64,000 nt of DNA from Polynucleobacter necessarius (GCF_900096765.1 NZ_LT615228.1:1246669-1310668), one strand, 5' to 3'. Positions 22,530-32,341 are shown, numbered from the stretch's first letter. Notes: a model not told the origin generated them from the sequence alone. Translations and numbers: made by a program.

Positions 22530-23054
22530 TTATTTACTAATTCTGCACTCCGATGGCAATAGCTGCAGTAACAAATTTGTCTGAGTTGATCTACAAGACC
22601 ATCCACCAGCCCAGGTAGCACCCTCTGGTTTTGATAAATCAATGGGTCTTGGTGAATTTGCATCCGGCTCATTTGTAGGAACTAAATGCAAAGTATTTTT
22701 ACCTTCTGGAGCTACGCTGAGTTGATAATCAATTGCGATCGCTCCCGATGGCGTGATCTCTATTAGCTTGACACTCCTTGTAGGGGTAAATGTAAATGAA
22801 CCCTGAGTTGCATCATCCATCGGGACAGTGCCACGGCTAGCAAATGCCTCTGTAACAGCCAGCTTTGCACTAGACGACAAATTCATCCCTTCTACTATTC
22901 GACTGCGGGCTATGTAATCCTGGTATTGCGGAACAGCAACTGCCACCAAAATCCCGATGATTGCCACTACTACCATTACCTCAATCAAAGTAAAGCCATC
23001 CTCCCTAAAATTCTCTTGCTGTTTAGCTGACACCAAAGGGCTCATGTTTTGCAT
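22530..23054 (-). CDS. Type IV pilin (PilA-like)
   Basis: About 174 residues from ATG 23054, which has AAGGA eight bases upstream. A 20-residue leader ends in Gly before the prepilin site G/FTLIEVMVVVAII, with the Glu at mature position 5. The hydrophobic helix is followed by a globular domain. Two Cys near the C terminus (WSCRS and SECR) fit the disulfide-bonded D-region of major pilins. It would be cleaved and N-methylated by PilD and assembled in the pilus. It stands alone, so PilA versus a minor pilin is not certain. Confidence 0.87.
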   Translation of the reverse strand: MQNMSPLVSAKQQENFREDGFTLIEVMVVVAIIGILVAVAVPQYQDYIARSRIVEGMNLSSSAKLAVTEAFASRGTVPMDDATQGSFTFTPTRSVKLIEITPSGAIAIDYQLSVAPEGKNTLHLVPTNEPDANSPRPIDLSKPEGATWAGGWSCRSTQTNLLLQLLPSECRISK

Positions 23055-23159
23055 ACTCAATTCCTTCAAAATTAAATACCACATCATCCTGTCTATGCCT
23101 GGCTTTCTCAAGTCAGTCAGCAATAAAAAAGCCGGCTTTTTCTGATCTTCGCGTGTGAA

Positions 23160-23867
23160 TTAGACCTCTTTAGCAGCATTCTTTTTCTTGAGGTAGGTTC
23201 CCAACAAAATCACAATAGAAACACCGATTCCTTCAAAAATCATATGAGCATCTGACATTGCCTCTTGGATAGAGTCCTTAATAGCAGGGTCTTCGACCAA
23301 CATTCCACCAGCTAAAAGACCTAAAAGTCCAGCACCCAAGGTAATGATGATAGGAAAGCGATCCATCACTTTTAATAACATGGTGCTACCAAAAATGATC
23401 AATGGAATTGAAAGGCCAAGACCAATAATAAGCAAAATTAAACGCGTTTCTTCTGGGCCTTTTTGAGCAGCAGCAGCTACAGCAATCACATTATCTAGAC
23501 TCATTACCAAATCAGCGACCAAAATAGTACGGATAGCAGCCCAAATATTAGAGTGCCCATCCATCTCCTCTTCTTCATCACTATCAGCTAGTAACTGCAC
23601 ACCGATATACACCAAGAGAATGGCGCCAACAATTTTCAAGTACGGCAAAGACAATAACTGCACCGCAGTAACCGTCAAAATCACTCGCAAAATAATAGCG
23701 GCAGCGCTTCCCCAAAATATTGCTTTCTTTTGTTGTTCGGCAGGCAAGTTACGAGAAGCTAGAGCAATTACAACTGCGTTATCGCCAGAGAGCAAAATAT
23801 TGGCAATAATGATTGATAAAAGAGGAGCGGCCCAAAACGCAGCGTCAGAAAATGCTGAAAAATCCAT
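23160..23867 (-). CDS. TerC/YjbE-family integral membrane protein
   Basis: A 235-residue membrane protein with about seven helices. The paired Asp-containing motifs LLSGDNAVVIALASR and LVMSLDNVIAVAAAA are the signature of the TerC family. An acidic loop DSDEEEEMDGHS lies between helices. Members in other bacteria export manganese or help load metal on secreted proteins; this is family knowledge, not shown here. No manganese riboswitch was recognised upstream: only about 40 bp separates it from the sucD terminator. Confidence 0.88.
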   Translation of the reverse strand: MDFSAFSDAAFWAAPLLSIIIANILLSGDNAVVIALASRNLPAEQQKKAIFWGSAAAIILRVILTVTAVQLLSLPYLKIVGAILLVYIGVQLLADSDEEEEMDGHSNIWAAIRTILVADLVMSLDNVIAVAAAAQKGPEETRLILLIIGLGLSIPLIIFGSTMLLKVMDRFPIIITLGAGLLGLLAGGMLVEDPAIKDSIQEAMSDAHMIFEGIGVSIVILLGTYLKKKNAAKEV

Positions 23868-23905
23868 AAGATGTCTCCTACTTTTTTATTATCTTAGTAA
23901 TCAAT

Positions 23906-23935
23906 AAAAAGGCGCCACATGAGTAGCGCCTTTTT
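23906..23935 (-). terminator. Rho-independent terminator after sucD
   Basis: AAAAAGGCGC, ten-base loop, GCGCCTTTTT; eight bases after the sucD stop on the minus strand. It is symmetric enough to work in both directions. Confidence 0.85.
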
Positions 23936-23943
23936 AGATTGAA

Positions 23944-24837
23944 TTACAGCATAGCTTTTAATAAAGCAGCCATTTCGGATGGGTTCTTGGTTACTTTGAA
24001 GCCGCACTCTTCCATCACGGCAAGTTTGGCATCAGCAGTATCTGCACCACCAGAAATCAATGCACCTGCGTGACCCATACGTTTGCCAGGAGGCACAGTA
24101 ACGCCGGCGATAAAACCGACTACCGGCTTTTTCATGTTCTCTTTGCACCAGCGAGCTGCTTCAGCCTCATCTGGTCCACCAATCTCACCGATCATAATGA
24201 CGGCATCGGTTTCAGGATCTTCATTGAACATCCGCATGACATCGATATGCTTTAGACCATTAATTGGGTCACCACCGATACCAACCGCTGTAGATTGACC
24301 CAAACCAATAGCGGTCAGTTGACCAACTGCTTCATAGGTCAGCGTACCAGAACGGCTTACAACACCAATTCGGCCTTTCTTATAAATGTGGCCAGGCATG
24401 ATGCCGATCTTGATTTCGTCTGGGGTAATGATTCCGGGGCAATTAGGACCAAGCAATAGAGTTTTCTTGCCACCCTTAGCTTCTTTTGCCTTCATCTTAT
24501 TGCGCACTTCAAGCATGTCGCGCACTGGAATACCTTCAGTAATACAGATTACGAAATCCAGATCAGCCTCAACTGCCTCCCAAATGGCAGCTGCTGCACC
24601 CGGAGGCGGAACATAGATTACTGAAGTTGTGGCACCAGTTTGCTGAGCGGCTTCTTTCACTGTCGCATAAATTGGAATATTAAAAATGGATTCGCCAGCT
24701 TTTTTAGGGTTCACGCCAGCAACAAAACAGTTTTTACCGTTTGCGTATTCCTGACATTTTTCTGTATGGAACTGACCGGTCTTACCAGTAATACCTTGTG
24801 TAATGACTTTGGTGCTTTTATTAATCAAAATAGACAT
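23944..24837 (-). CDS. sucD: Succinyl-CoA synthetase alpha subunit
   Basis: A 297-residue subunit of the TCA-cycle enzyme that makes succinate and a nucleoside triphosphate from succinyl-CoA. CoA-binding fold at the start with [25 protein letters not shown], and the phospho-histidine region [10 protein letters not shown] at about residue 245. Lies 15 bp behind sucC. Confidence 0.97.
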   Translation of the reverse strand: MSILINKSTKVITQGITGKTGQFHTEKCQEYANGKNCFVAGVNPKKAGESIFNIPIYATVKEAAQQTGATTSVIYVPPPGAAAAIWEAVEADLDFVICITEGIPVRDMLEVRNKMKAKEAKGGKKTLLLGPNCPGIITPDEIKIGIMPGHIYKKGRIGVVSRSGTLTYEAVGQLTAIGLGQSTAVGIGGDPINGLKHIDVMRMFNEDPETDAVIMIGEIGGPDEAEAARWCKENMKKPVVGFIAGVTVPPGKRMGHAGALISGGADTADAKLAVMEECGFKVTKNPSEMAALLKAML

Positions 24838-24852
24838 GTTGAAATTCCTGAA

Positions 24853-26022
24853 TTATTTGTTTTTGGCAACAGCAGCAACTACTTTGGTAGCAGCTTCAGC
24901 CATTGAATCGGCACTAATAATTAGCAAACCTGAGTCAGCAAGAATTTTCTTGCCCAACTCTTCGTTGGTGCCCTTCATACGCACCACCAAAGGTACGGTG
25001 AGATTTACTGCTTTACATGCAGTAACAACACCATCAGCAATCACATCACAACGCATAATACCGCCGAAGATGTTGACCAAAATTGCCTCAACACTCTTGT
25101 TCTTCAACATGATCTTGAATGCTTCAGTAACCTTTTCTGCAGTAGCGCCACCACCAACGTCTAAGAAGTTAGCAGGCTCGCCACCAAACAACTTAATGGT
25201 ATCCATCGTTGCCATTGCTAAACCTGCGCCATTCACCAAACAACCGATATTTCCGTCCAAAGAGATATAAGCAAGGTCAAATTTAGAAGCTTCAATTTCT
25301 GCAGCGTCTTCTTCATCGATATCGCGGTATGCAACGATCTCTGGATGACGGAATAATGCATTTGGATCAAAGTTAAACTTAGCGTCTAAAGCCTTGATCT
25401 TGCCATTGCCTTCAAGAATTAATGGGTTAATTTCAACCAATGAAGCATCTGTATCCCAATAGGTTTTATACAGATTCTTAAACACATCGCGAGCCATCGG
25501 AATAGAGGCTTCTGGAACACCAATTCCTTTTGCCACGATGTCACAGTCTGCATCAGTCAATCCAACTAATGGATCTACAAATACTTTGATAATTTTCTCT
25601 GGGTGAGATTCAGCAACTTCCTCAATATCCATGCCGCCTTCAGATGAGGCCATGATGACATTTTTCTGTGTCGCACGATCGGTAACGATACTAAAGTAAT
25701 ACTCTTTTTTGATATCTGCGCCATCTTCAATCAAGAGGCGATTCACCTTTTGACCTTCTGGCCCTGTTTGGTGGGTCATGAGCTGCATACCCAAGATTTC
25801 AGAAGCGTATTTCTTCACTTCATCCATGCTCTTAGCCAACTTCACGCCACCGCCTTTACCGCGTCCACCAGCATGAATCTGGGCTTTGACAACCCATACT
25901 GGACCACCAAGCTTTTCAGCAGCTTTCACCGCCTCATCAACACTAAACGCAGGAATGCCATTAGGAACAGGCACATTAAATTGGCGAAGAAGTTCTTTGC
26001 CTTGGTACTCATGAATTTTCAT
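24853..26022 (-). CDS. sucC: Succinyl-CoA synthetase beta subunit
   Basis: A 389-residue ATP-grasp subunit. It begins [15 protein letters not shown], has the nucleotide-binding [12 protein letters not shown], and [19 protein letters not shown]. Ends with the CoA-ligase domain [15 protein letters not shown]. First gene of sucCD. Confidence 0.97.
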   Translation of the reverse strand: MKIHEYQGKELLRQFNVPVPNGIPAFSVDEAVKAAEKLGGPVWVVKAQIHAGGRGKGGGVKLAKSMDEVKKYASEILGMQLMTHQTGPEGQKVNRLLIEDGADIKKEYYFSIVTDRATQKNVIMASSEGGMDIEEVAESHPEKIIKVFVDPLVGLTDADCDIVAKGIGVPEASIPMARDVFKNLYKTYWDTDASLVEINPLILEGNGKIKALDAKFNFDPNALFRHPEIVAYRDIDEEDAAEIEASKFDLAYISLDGNIGCLVNGAGLAMATMDTIKLFGGEPANFLDVGGGATAEKVTEAFKIMLKNKSVEAILVNIFGGIMRCDVIADGVVTACKAVNLTVPLVVRMKGTNEELGKKILADSGLLIISADSMAEAATKVVAAVAKNK

Positions 26023-26210
26023 AATTACTCCGAAACGGTATCTTTTTTAGCAAGCGATGAGGATTAGTAAAACCGATGTCGCCACAATCTCATACTTACT
26101 CTCGATATAGCTAAATTAGCTAATTTTGAATAAATGCGAATGACTTGACCGACTCCCTAAGTCTATCATGCTGCAATGCCGCAAAACGTGTTTCCAGATC
26201 CGTAATTGCC

Positions 26211-26730
26211 CTAATCGGGGGTCTGGCCGCCGATGATTCTGGTCACCACATCCGAACTAAATCCTTTTGATGCCAAGAATCGATATTGTCTTGCACGTTC
26301 TTTTTGGTCCTCTGCTTTTTGCCCATATTTTCTGAGCCAAAGCTCGTATGCGCGCTGAAACTCAGTTTCTCTCAAGGCCCCAATCAAGCTAGCTGATTGC
26401 TTTGTATCAATGCCCGCCCTCTCTAATTCATCTTGAATTCTTCGGCTACCATAGCGCTCGCCACGTCTACGAACTAGGGCCTCTGCAAAACGCTCATTTG
26501 ATAGCCACCCCCTGGCTTCAAAATCATCTAAAACCATCTCAATTTGAAGCACCTTAGATTCTGGGCCCTGTTCTTCTTCCTCGCCTCTTAGTTTGGCCCT
26601 GCGTGTTTCGGATTCTAGTAACTTTGCCGCCAGATTCTTGCGACTATATTCTCGAAGGGACAAAAGACGCAAAGCCCGAGCTTTGAGACTCGGGCTTTGT
26701 TTGGGGTTTTTTACTGCCTAATTCTGACAT
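26211..26730 (-). pseudogene. recX: Recombination regulator RecX, 5' frameshift
   Basis: RecX binds RecA filaments and modulates strand exchange. The 153-residue stretch read from 26672 (RLLSLREYSRKNLAAKLL through VVTRIIGGQ) matches RecX, including the three-helix repeats (DDFEARGWLSNERFAEALVRRR). Upstream, ATG 26730 lies five bases after the recA stop and reads MSELGSK, but its frame is lost at a run of six A (26707-26712 on the plus strand). With five A it continues KNPKQSPSLKARALRLLSLREYS. So recX has either a one-base expansion or relies on a weak TTG at 26672. Sequencing error is possible. Confidence 0.72.
26671..26698 (-). terminator. Hairpin between recA and recX (attenuator-like)
   Basis: AAAGCCCGAG, eight-base loop, CTCGGGCTTT. 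It falls within the early recX coding region. Escherichia coli also has a partial terminator between recA and recX; the U-tract here is poor on the recA strand, so strength is uncertain. Confidence 0.6.
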
Positions 26731-26734
26731 CGAA

Positions 26735-27826
26735 CTATTCGACTTCCTCTTCCTCACTCAGCACATCTGTCACAACAGCGGAGCCAACCTTAACACCAAG
26801 TTTTTCACGAATCTTCGCTTCTATATCTTTGGCGATCTCAGGATTCTCCTTCAGGAAATCGCGCACATTGTCTTTGCCTTGACCAATACGATCACCGTTA
26901 TAGCTATACCAGGAACCAGACTTTTCCACGATATCGGCTTCAACGCCCATATCAATGATTTCGCCTTCTCTAGAAATGCCAGCGCCATACATAATGTCAA
27001 AAATAGCCTCACGGAACGGAGGGGAAACCTTGTTTTTAACCACTTTTACGCGTGTTTCATTTCCAACAACCTCGTCACCCTTTTTAATGCTGCCGATGCG
27101 GCGAATATCTAAACGCATAGAAGCATAGAACTTGAGTGCATTGCCGCCAGTAGTAGTTTCTGGGGAACCAAACATCACACCAATCTTCATACGAATCTGG
27201 TTAATAAAGATCACGGTAGTGTTGGTACGCTTAATTGCGCCAGTTAACTTACGCAAAGCTTGGCTCATCAAACGAGCCTGCAAGCCCGGCAATGAATCGC
27301 CCATATCGCCTTCAATCTCAGCTTTCGGAACCAAAGCTGCTACTGAGTCAATCACGATCAAGTCGATTGAACCAGAACGCACCAAGGCATCTGCAATTTC
27401 TAAAGCTTGCTCACCGGTATCCGGTTGAGAGATTAATAAATTATTAACATCAACACCCAAACGAGATGCGTACTGAACATCTAAAGCATGTTCAGCATCA
27501 ATAAAGGCGCAAGTGCCGCCAAGCTTTTGCATTTCCGCAATAGCGTGCAAAGTTAATGTAGTTTTACCGGATGATTCTGGGCCATAGATTTCAATTACGC
27601 GACCACGCGCAAGACCACCAACCCCCAAAGCAATATCTAGACCGAGTGAACCGCTTGATACCACTTGAATATCTTGACTAATCTCGGCATCACCCAATCG
27701 CATGATTGAGCCTTTGCCAAATTGCTTCTCAATTTGAGCTAACGCTGCCGTTAACGCCTTTTGCTTGTCTCCACTCATCCCCTCAAATTCTGAGGATGCT
27801 GACTTTTTTTTATCATCTAAGGCCAT
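26735..27826 (-). CDS. recA: Recombinase RecA
   Basis: A 363-residue recombinase that forms filaments on single-stranded DNA for homologous recombination and triggers LexA cleavage. Walker [30 protein letters not shown] and [27 protein letters not shown] are intact. The C-terminal tail is acidic (EEEEVE). It is preceded by a LexA box and followed at once by the damaged recX. Confidence 0.98.
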   Translation of the reverse strand: MALDDKKKSASSEFEGMSGDKQKALTAALAQIEKQFGKGSIMRLGDAEISQDIQVVSSGSLGLDIALGVGGLARGRVIEIYGPESSGKTTLTLHAIAEMQKLGGTCAFIDAEHALDVQYASRLGVDVNNLLISQPDTGEQALEIADALVRSGSIDLIVIDSVAALVPKAEIEGDMGDSLPGLQARLMSQALRKLTGAIKRTNTTVIFINQIRMKIGVMFGSPETTTGGNALKFYASMRLDIRRIGSIKKGDEVVGNETRVKVVKNKVSPPFREAIFDIMYGAGISREGEIIDMGVEADIVEKSGSWYSYNGDRIGQGKDNVRDFLKENPEIAKDIEAKIREKLGVKVGSAVVTDVLSEEEEVE

Positions 27827-27905
27827 TTTTTATTCCCTTTTCGCTTTAGCTTTATATCGAGCTTTTTCCTGAAGTTTTACTTGCTGCCTGACAACTTAAT
27901 ATCTA

Positions 27906-27921
27906 CTGTATATAAAAACAG
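27906..27921 (-). promoter_or_regulatory. LexA (SOS) box upstream of recA
   Basis: CTGTATATAAAAACAG fits CTGT-N8-ACAG. It lies about 80 bp before the recA ATG and overlaps a plausible promoter on the minus strand (TTGCAA, 17 bp, TACAGT), so LexA would block polymerase. Confidence 0.88.
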
Positions 27922-28025
27922 TATTGATTGCAAGTAACTTTCAATGGAATTTACCGATTTTTTACTCAGCCTTCCTCGACTATAGGCACCCACCTAAGGT
28001 AAAAAGACAAAACCATCAAAGATGG

Positions 28026-29402
28026 CTATTTTGGTGCCAAAAAACCCTCTAAATCGCTCTTTACCTGTTGGAGCACGGGAACCCACCCCCCTAATCTTTG
28101 TTGTTGAAAAATTTTGAGCGATGGATACCAGGGGCTGTCATTCCTATTTAATAGCCAACGCCAATCAGCATTAAATGGCAAAAGTGGCCAAGTTGGCCTA
28201 TTGAGAGATGCCGATAGACGCGCAACGCTGGTGTCAACACTAATCACCAAATCCATTAATCCACATAGAGCCGCAGTGTCAGAAAAATCATCTAATCTAT
28301 TAACTCTCCAAAGTACCTTATTCGGCCAAACCGAGTTAAAACTTCTCGATCAAGTTCTCTAAGTTCATTTTGTAAGCAAATATAGTCAGGTCCAGAGGGT
28401 AAAAAAGGAAGCATCTGAGACAAAAAAATACTCTTATCGTAACCACTCTTGTATTTGCCACTAGTGCTCCAAACAAGACCGATTCTAGGCTGTGATCTCT
28501 GGTCCAACTTCATACGCCATTTTTGCTCCTTATCAACAGCAGGTGATAAATTTTTTTGGCACCCCAGGAATATTATTTAGATCAGTGTTCAGCGCCAATG
28601 GCAAGGACATCAACGGGCATTGGTAATCACACTCAGGAATTGGATCCCCCCTTGCAATCACCTTGCTCACACCCTCTAAATTTTGGAGAAGGCTCACCAA
28701 AGATGGTTGCACCTCCAAAATTACTTTAGCCCCTAATTGAGAAACTAGCCGAGTAAATCGACAGAACTGAATGGTGTCACCAAACCCCTGCTCAGCATGC
28801 AGAAGGATTGTTTTACCCTGAAGAGATTCGGCACCAAGCCACAGTTTTTGCTTTAAATTTCTGAGCCCAGCGGTTTTACTGATTTCGGAATTCTTCCAGC
28901 GCCACTCATACCCACGCCATCCCGCATGAAAATTTCCCACCTGCAGCTGACACAAAGATAAGTTCCAACTCGCCTCAGGATAACTGCCCTGGATGGCAAT
29001 CGCATTCTCGTAACTAGTAATAGCCTCCTCTAAACGTTGAAGCTCTTGTAGGGCTACTCCACGATCGTGATGTGCCTTTGCAAATTCTTGATTAATAGCA
29101 ACCGCTTTATCGTATCTAGCGATGGCCTCTTCATATTGTTGCAGCCCTTGCTGAGCGCTACCCAGGTTGTAATAACAAGGGGCCTGATTATCTTGGATTT
29201 GAAGCGCTTTTGTTATCAAGTTAATCGAATGTATAAATTGTTTTTTCTCTAGAAAGATGACGCCTAAAAGCTGCAAGGCATTAAAGTGACTTGCTTGTAA
29301 TTTCAATATCGACTCATAAATTACTTGAGCTTCCTCAAGCCTTCCCTGTTGATGCAAAGAAAAGCCCTGCTGAAACAAATGATCAATTTGATTTTCTTGC
29401 AA
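28026..29402 (-). pseudogene. TPR-repeat glycosyltransferase-like protein, broken in three
   Basis: The first part (ATG 29402) has at least four tetratricopeptide repeats, such as APCYYNLGSAQQGLQQYEEAI and AKAHHDRGVALQELQRLEEA. The C-terminal part resembles GT9/GT41-like domains found after TPRs: WLGAESLQGKTILLHAEQGF, later ISVDTSVARLSASLNRPTWP and WRWLLNRNDSPWYPS. Two frame breaks are present. The first is at a run of seven T (28551-28557), where six would give GVPKNLSPAVDKEQKW. The second is a tandem ATCTA duplication (28290-28299). Restored, it would be about 455 residues. Acceptor unknown. Confidence 0.85.
28290..28299. repeat. Perfect 5-bp tandem duplication with frameshift
   Basis: ATCTAATCTA on the plus strand. 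Removing one five-base copy joins YFGELID to DFSDTAALCGLMDLVISVD, restoring the glycosyltransferase-like frame. Confidence 0.85.
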
Positions 29403-29454
29403 CTGTGATTTTACTTAATTTGGAAATAGTTATGATGGGGTTAGTGAGCTCAAG

Positions 29455-30009
29455 TTACACATGACTCAACTGAATTTTTTTAATGTGATTGTGGGATTGA
29501 GATGAAGACCGGCCATCCCAATAGAACAATAATGGTATAACAGCTGCCCACACTACCCCGACCATAACGAATCCAATAGTTTGACCCTTAGAACCCCAAC
29601 TCCCGGCTCCCATTCGAATACCTGCCTCATATGAAAGCGGGCCACAAATAGCGCCTAAAGCCACTCCTAATAAGGTCTTGCCACGTAGCCAAGATAATGA
29701 ACCGTTAATAGTAGTTGCCACCAAAAGCCACAGCGTCCACATCCAAATGGGAGACAGGTAGCTGGAAGGCCAAGAGTCCTGAAAATTTAAATACCCCAAA
29801 TTCATAAGCATTGTGTCAGCTAAGATTCCATAAAGTAGCGCCCTAACGAGTAGATGACACGACTTTTTAGGCTCATTGAGTTGCCATATATGAAATGCGA
29901 TATAGGCCAATGTCACAGAGACTGCCCAGAAGACCTGCTTATTGGCTGCACCCAACACACAGGCAAACCAGCCCGCCTGAAAAAAGACAAAGTTCCAAAA
30001 TTTAGCCAT
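29455..30009 (-). CDS. DUF2878-like integral membrane protein
   Basis: About 184 residues from ATG 30009 (MAKFWNFVFFQAGWFACVLGAA), with five or six hydrophobic helices and a basic, polar tail. It resembles the DUF2878 family of small inner-membrane proteins of unknown function. The frame is open upstream to about 30057, but that extension would read through a perfect palindrome, so the internal ATG is preferred. It lies between the tRNA-Met 3' end and the broken TPR gene. Confidence 0.65.
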   Translation of the reverse strand: MAKFWNFVFFQAGWFACVLGAANKQVFWAVSVTLAYIAFHIWQLNEPKKSCHLLVRALLYGILADTMLMNLGYLNFQDSWPSSYLSPIWMWTLWLLVATTINGSLSWLRGKTLLGVALGAICGPLSYEAGIRMGAGSWGSKGQTIGFVMVGVVWAAVIPLLFYWDGRSSSQSHNHIKKIQLSHV

Positions 30010-30029
30010 CAGAAGGATTCTATAGAGCC

Positions 30030-30071
30030 CAAATATAAGGCTATTGCCGATCGGCAATAGCCTTATATTTG
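30030..30071. repeat. Perfect 42-bp palindrome overlapping the tRNA-Met CCA end
   Basis: Exact dyad symmetry around 30050/30051, with centre GCCGATCGGC and T/A-rich outer arms. It may serve as the tRNA terminator on the minus strand, and it lies just before the start of the DUF2878-like gene. Confidence 0.85.
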
Positions 30072-30146
30072 GTGGCGAATCAGGGATTTGAACCCCGGAC
30101 CTGCGGATTATGATTCCGTCGCTCTAACCAGCTGAGCTAATTCGCC
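30070..30146 (-). tRNA. tRNA-Met (CAT)
   Basis: A 77-nt cloverleaf with encoded CCA. Acceptor stem GGCGAAT/ATTCGCC, D-arm GCTCAGCTGGTTAGAGC, anticodon loop ATCATAA and T-loop TTCAAAT. The loop context fits elongator methionine tRNA, though a CAT anticodon could also be an isoleucine tRNA with lysidine. Anticodon-to-5'-end sequence is repeated at 41665-41732, so an element is integrated here. Confidence 0.93.
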
Positions 30147-30149
30147 GAA
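30108..30149. other. Left attachment site (attL) in tRNA-Met
   Basis: The stretch from the anticodon loop to just past the tRNA 5' end is found again at the right end of the element. At this end it is joined to the chromosomal 3' half, making an intact tRNA gene. Confidence 0.75.
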
Positions 30150-30155
30150 CTCGCT

Positions 30156-30185
30156 ATTATAAGTGATAGGAGTGGTGCTGTGCAA
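30156..30185 (-). promoter_or_regulatory. Element-borne promoter of tRNA-Met
   Basis: On the minus strand TTGCAC (30180-30185), 18 bp, TATAAT (30156-30161), ending ten bases before the tRNA 5' end. If 30108-30149 is attL, this promoter belongs to the element, not to the original chromosome. Confidence 0.6.
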
Positions 30186-30316
30186 ACTCTGTCAAATAGC
30201 TCTTTCCGTGCAGTTCTACGGTGCTAAATCCTGTTTAAGGGTGTTTAACCCTGTTCGGCTTTTCCTGCTTACGCAGAAACTGCTTTTTTTAGAGTTTGTT
30301 GTGCTTTGGTAATTTT

Positions 30317-30436
30317 TTAACGCTTTCTTTCAGCATCTAACGCTGTTCCAGCACGCTCTTTCTGCTTTTTTAATGCTTCTATGTGTGCCTGGCTGGGGTT
30401 AAGCGGCTTAATCGGTTGAATTTCACCAATCCTCAT
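30317..30436 (-). CDS. Small basic protein at the left end of the element
   Basis: A 39-residue ORF starting ATG and ending TAA: MRIGEIQPIKPLN then a charged helix HIEALKKQKERAG. It is divergent from the membrane protein at 30471. No family is recognised; the helix could bind nucleic acid, but that is a guess. The remaining sequence 30187-30316 shows no gene. Confidence 0.4.
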   Translation of the reverse strand: MRIGEIQPIKPLNPSQAHIEALKKQKERAGTALDAERKR

Positions 30437-30470
30437 ATAGTATTTAGCGAAGAATATTTAGAAAGAATTT

Positions 30471-31052
30471 ATGACAGTTGGTGTTGATTTATTACTAAAA
30501 GCTGGTTCTGTAGTCTTAACTACGGTGTTAGCCATTTTTATCAAAAAAATATTGGAAGATAAGCCTAAGCTAATAACTTACCTAATCCACGCTTCAGCAA
30601 TTCCTTTAAATTCCCAATCACCATCACCTCAACAAGCATCACAAGTCAACACTCACACTTTCGTTGTTAAAAATACGGGTAGAGTCTCAGCAAAGAATGT
30701 TCGAATTGGACACAACTATCTTCCAAATAGCTTTCAAGTATTTCCACAGATTAACTACCAAATTCTTAACAATCCCAATGGCTCAGCCGAGCTTCTGATT
30801 CCAGTACTTGTAGCTGGAGAGGAAATAGCAATCTCCTACCTTTACTTTCCACCTACGGTATATACGGACATTAATTCATATACCAAGTCAGATGAGGGAT
30901 TTGCAAAAATGGTTACAACCATACCAGTTCCACAGCCGACTAGACTAGCAAAGATAATCGTGTTGGGTTTAATGCTTGTTGGTGCATCTTCAATTGTCTA
31001 TTGGACTGCAAGCTATTTCTTTGCACCTTATCTTAGTGAGTTAATTTCATAG
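30471..31052 (+). CDS. Hypothetical two-helix membrane protein
   Basis: A 193-residue protein with a hydrophobic N-terminal segment (LLLKAGSVVLTTVLAIFI), a polar domain of about 120 residues (TFVVKNTGRVSAKNVRIGHN begins it), and a C-terminal membrane helix (IIVLGLMLVGASSIVYW). The middle part has the NTGxxxAxNV pattern seen in immunoglobulin-like or CARDB-like domains, but no family is assigned. It could be element cargo in the envelope. Its stop overlaps the 31047 gene on the other strand by six bases. Confidence 0.6.
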   Translation: MTVGVDLLLKAGSVVLTTVLAIFIKKILEDKPKLITYLIHASAIPLNSQSPSPQQASQVNTHTFVVKNTGRVSAKNVRIGHNYLPNSFQVFPQINYQILNNPNGSAELLIPVLVAGEEIAISYLYFPPTVYTDINSYTKSDEGFAKMVTTIPVPQPTRLAKIIVLGLMLVGASSIVYWTASYFFAPYLSELIS

Positions 31053-31199
31053 CCAGTGAATTTCTGTTGGCATATGCGGCACATTTGCTGAGCCGATGAT
31101 TGACTTAAACAATGCATATGCCTGTGCTTGATTTTGTGCAAACACGACGGCTTCTGTCCATAGTCCGCTTGCCTTAGCTGTTGCCTTATATCTCTTCAT
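31047..31199 (-). CDS. Small hypothetical protein downstream of integrase
   Basis: Fifty residues from ATG 31199 (MKRYKATAKASGLWTEAVVF), a short alpha/beta protein ending EIHWL. The frame is open to 31232, but that extension is the palindrome at 31213-31233, so the inner ATG is preferred. It may be cotranscribed with the integrase. Function unknown. Confidence 0.45.
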   Translation of the reverse strand: MKRYKATAKASGLWTEAVVFAQNQAQAYALFKSIIGSANVPHMPTEIHWL

Positions 31200-31212
31200 A
31201 CAAGTATTTATT

Positions 31213-31233
31213 GGTGTCGTTTTAAACGACACC
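31213..31233. repeat. Element palindrome, copy A
   Basis: Perfect 21-bp dyad with 10-bp arms and core GTCGTTTTAAACGAC. It begins seven bases after the stop of the first integrase (minus strand). Confidence 0.9.
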
Positions 31234-31239
31234 TAATGC

Positions 31240-32271
31240 TTAAATCAATACCTTCAAAATCACATCACGCTTTTGCTCAAGTGTGTAACCAACAGTTCCA
31301 TAAGTATTGAACTCACTACCCCCACTGCTATGCCCAGTAATACTTTCAGCTAGGCGTGTGGGTATGTCGTTTCTTGCTTTCATCCTGTCAATGATTGCGT
31401 GCCTAAACATATGACTCTTAAAGTCAAACTCTTTGAGTGTTTTTTTAATGATTTGAGAACAGCTTGTATTGCCATTGTCCCTTGCATAGTGCGGTACAAA
31501 CCACTCACTGTTTTTTCTTCTCGCAATCTTATAAAGCTCCTTAGCAGCATCTAGTGAAACGCCGCAAAGTGGTACAGCACGAATACTGGATTTTGTTTTT
31601 TTTCTATCACTTAACGCATTTCGTCTTATCCACAAATGCGGAATATCGTGTTCCAGCACACAATCTTCCAATCTCGCAAACAAGGGTTCTGATAAACGAA
31701 ATCCTGTATTGAGTTGAATAAGTGCCACTAACTTATGCGGTGTTGAGTTTCTTAGTAAGCACTCTTTGACTTGTTGGATTAGTTGAGTGGTAATGATTGG
31801 CATTGGACGCTTGTTCTCGCCCTCACCCCTAATCTTCAATGCTCTAAACGGACTTAGCCTGTCTAAATCTAAATGCTTAAATGCCATATTGAGCATAGCG
31901 TTTAGTGTGTTGTTATGTTTGCGAACGCTGGTTGGACTTAAACCTCGTGCAAGTTGATAGTCTCTATATTCAGTTATGTGCCAGTGCTTTAACTCATCTA
32001 AAGTTAAATCACCAAAAAAATCTCTAAAACTACGAAAGTGATAGTTAGCGTGTTTAACAAATGTGGGGCGATGCGAAGAAGTTGCTTCATTCATATAGAT
32101 TTGAAAGGCATCTGTAATCGTTGGCAATTTGCCATTCTTTTGCTTTGCCAGATGCTCGCTAATTACTTTGGCAAGAAACTCTTCTTCAAAGTTTATACCA
32201 TTAACTTTGTTGATTAAGCGTTCAATTTTGTCAAAAACGATTGGGTGGGGTTTTATTACGACAGCTCGCAT
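31240..32271 (-). CDS. Tyrosine recombinase/integrase, left
   Basis: A 343-residue site-specific recombinase. An N-terminal SAM-like core-binding domain (about 50-150) is followed by a catalytic domain with Arg in NTGFRLSEPL, HxxR in HMFRHAI, GHSSGG and the likely nucleophile Tyr in FNTYGTVGY. The family cuts and joins DNA through a Tyr linkage. It lies about 1.1 kb from the left end and may integrate or excise the element. Palindrome copies A and B flank it. Confidence 0.88.
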   Translation of the reverse strand: MRAVVIKPHPIVFDKIERLINKVNGINFEEEFLAKVISEHLAKQKNGKLPTITDAFQIYMNEATSSHRPTFVKHANYHFRSFRDFFGDLTLDELKHWHITEYRDYQLARGLSPTSVRKHNNTLNAMLNMAFKHLDLDRLSPFRALKIRGEGENKRPMPIITTQLIQQVKECLLRNSTPHKLVALIQLNTGFRLSEPLFARLEDCVLEHDIPHLWIRRNALSDRKKTKSSIRAVPLCGVSLDAAKELYKIARRKNSEWFVPHYARDNGNTSCSQIIKKTLKEFDFKSHMFRHAIIDRMKARNDIPTRLAESITGHSSGGSEFNTYGTVGYTLEQKRDVILKVLI

Positions 32272-32310
32272 AGTTTTCCTTATTTAAGTAAAGTTGGATT
32301 GCTCGGCAAC

Positions 32311-32333
32311 GGGTGTCGTTTAAAACGACACCC
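32311..32333. repeat. Element palindrome, copy B
   Basis: Perfect 23-bp dyad with 11-bp arms (outer GGG/CCC) and core GTCGTTTAAAACGAC. It lies eight bases after the stop of the DUF6641-like gene and 40 bp before the integrase start. Confidence 0.9.
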
Positions 32334-32341
32334 TTACCTAC

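Noticed and set aside
23868..23905. yybP-ykoY manganese riboswitch before the TerC-family gene
   Set aside because: Only about 40 bp separate the gene from the sucD terminator, too short, and no conserved riboswitch core is seen.
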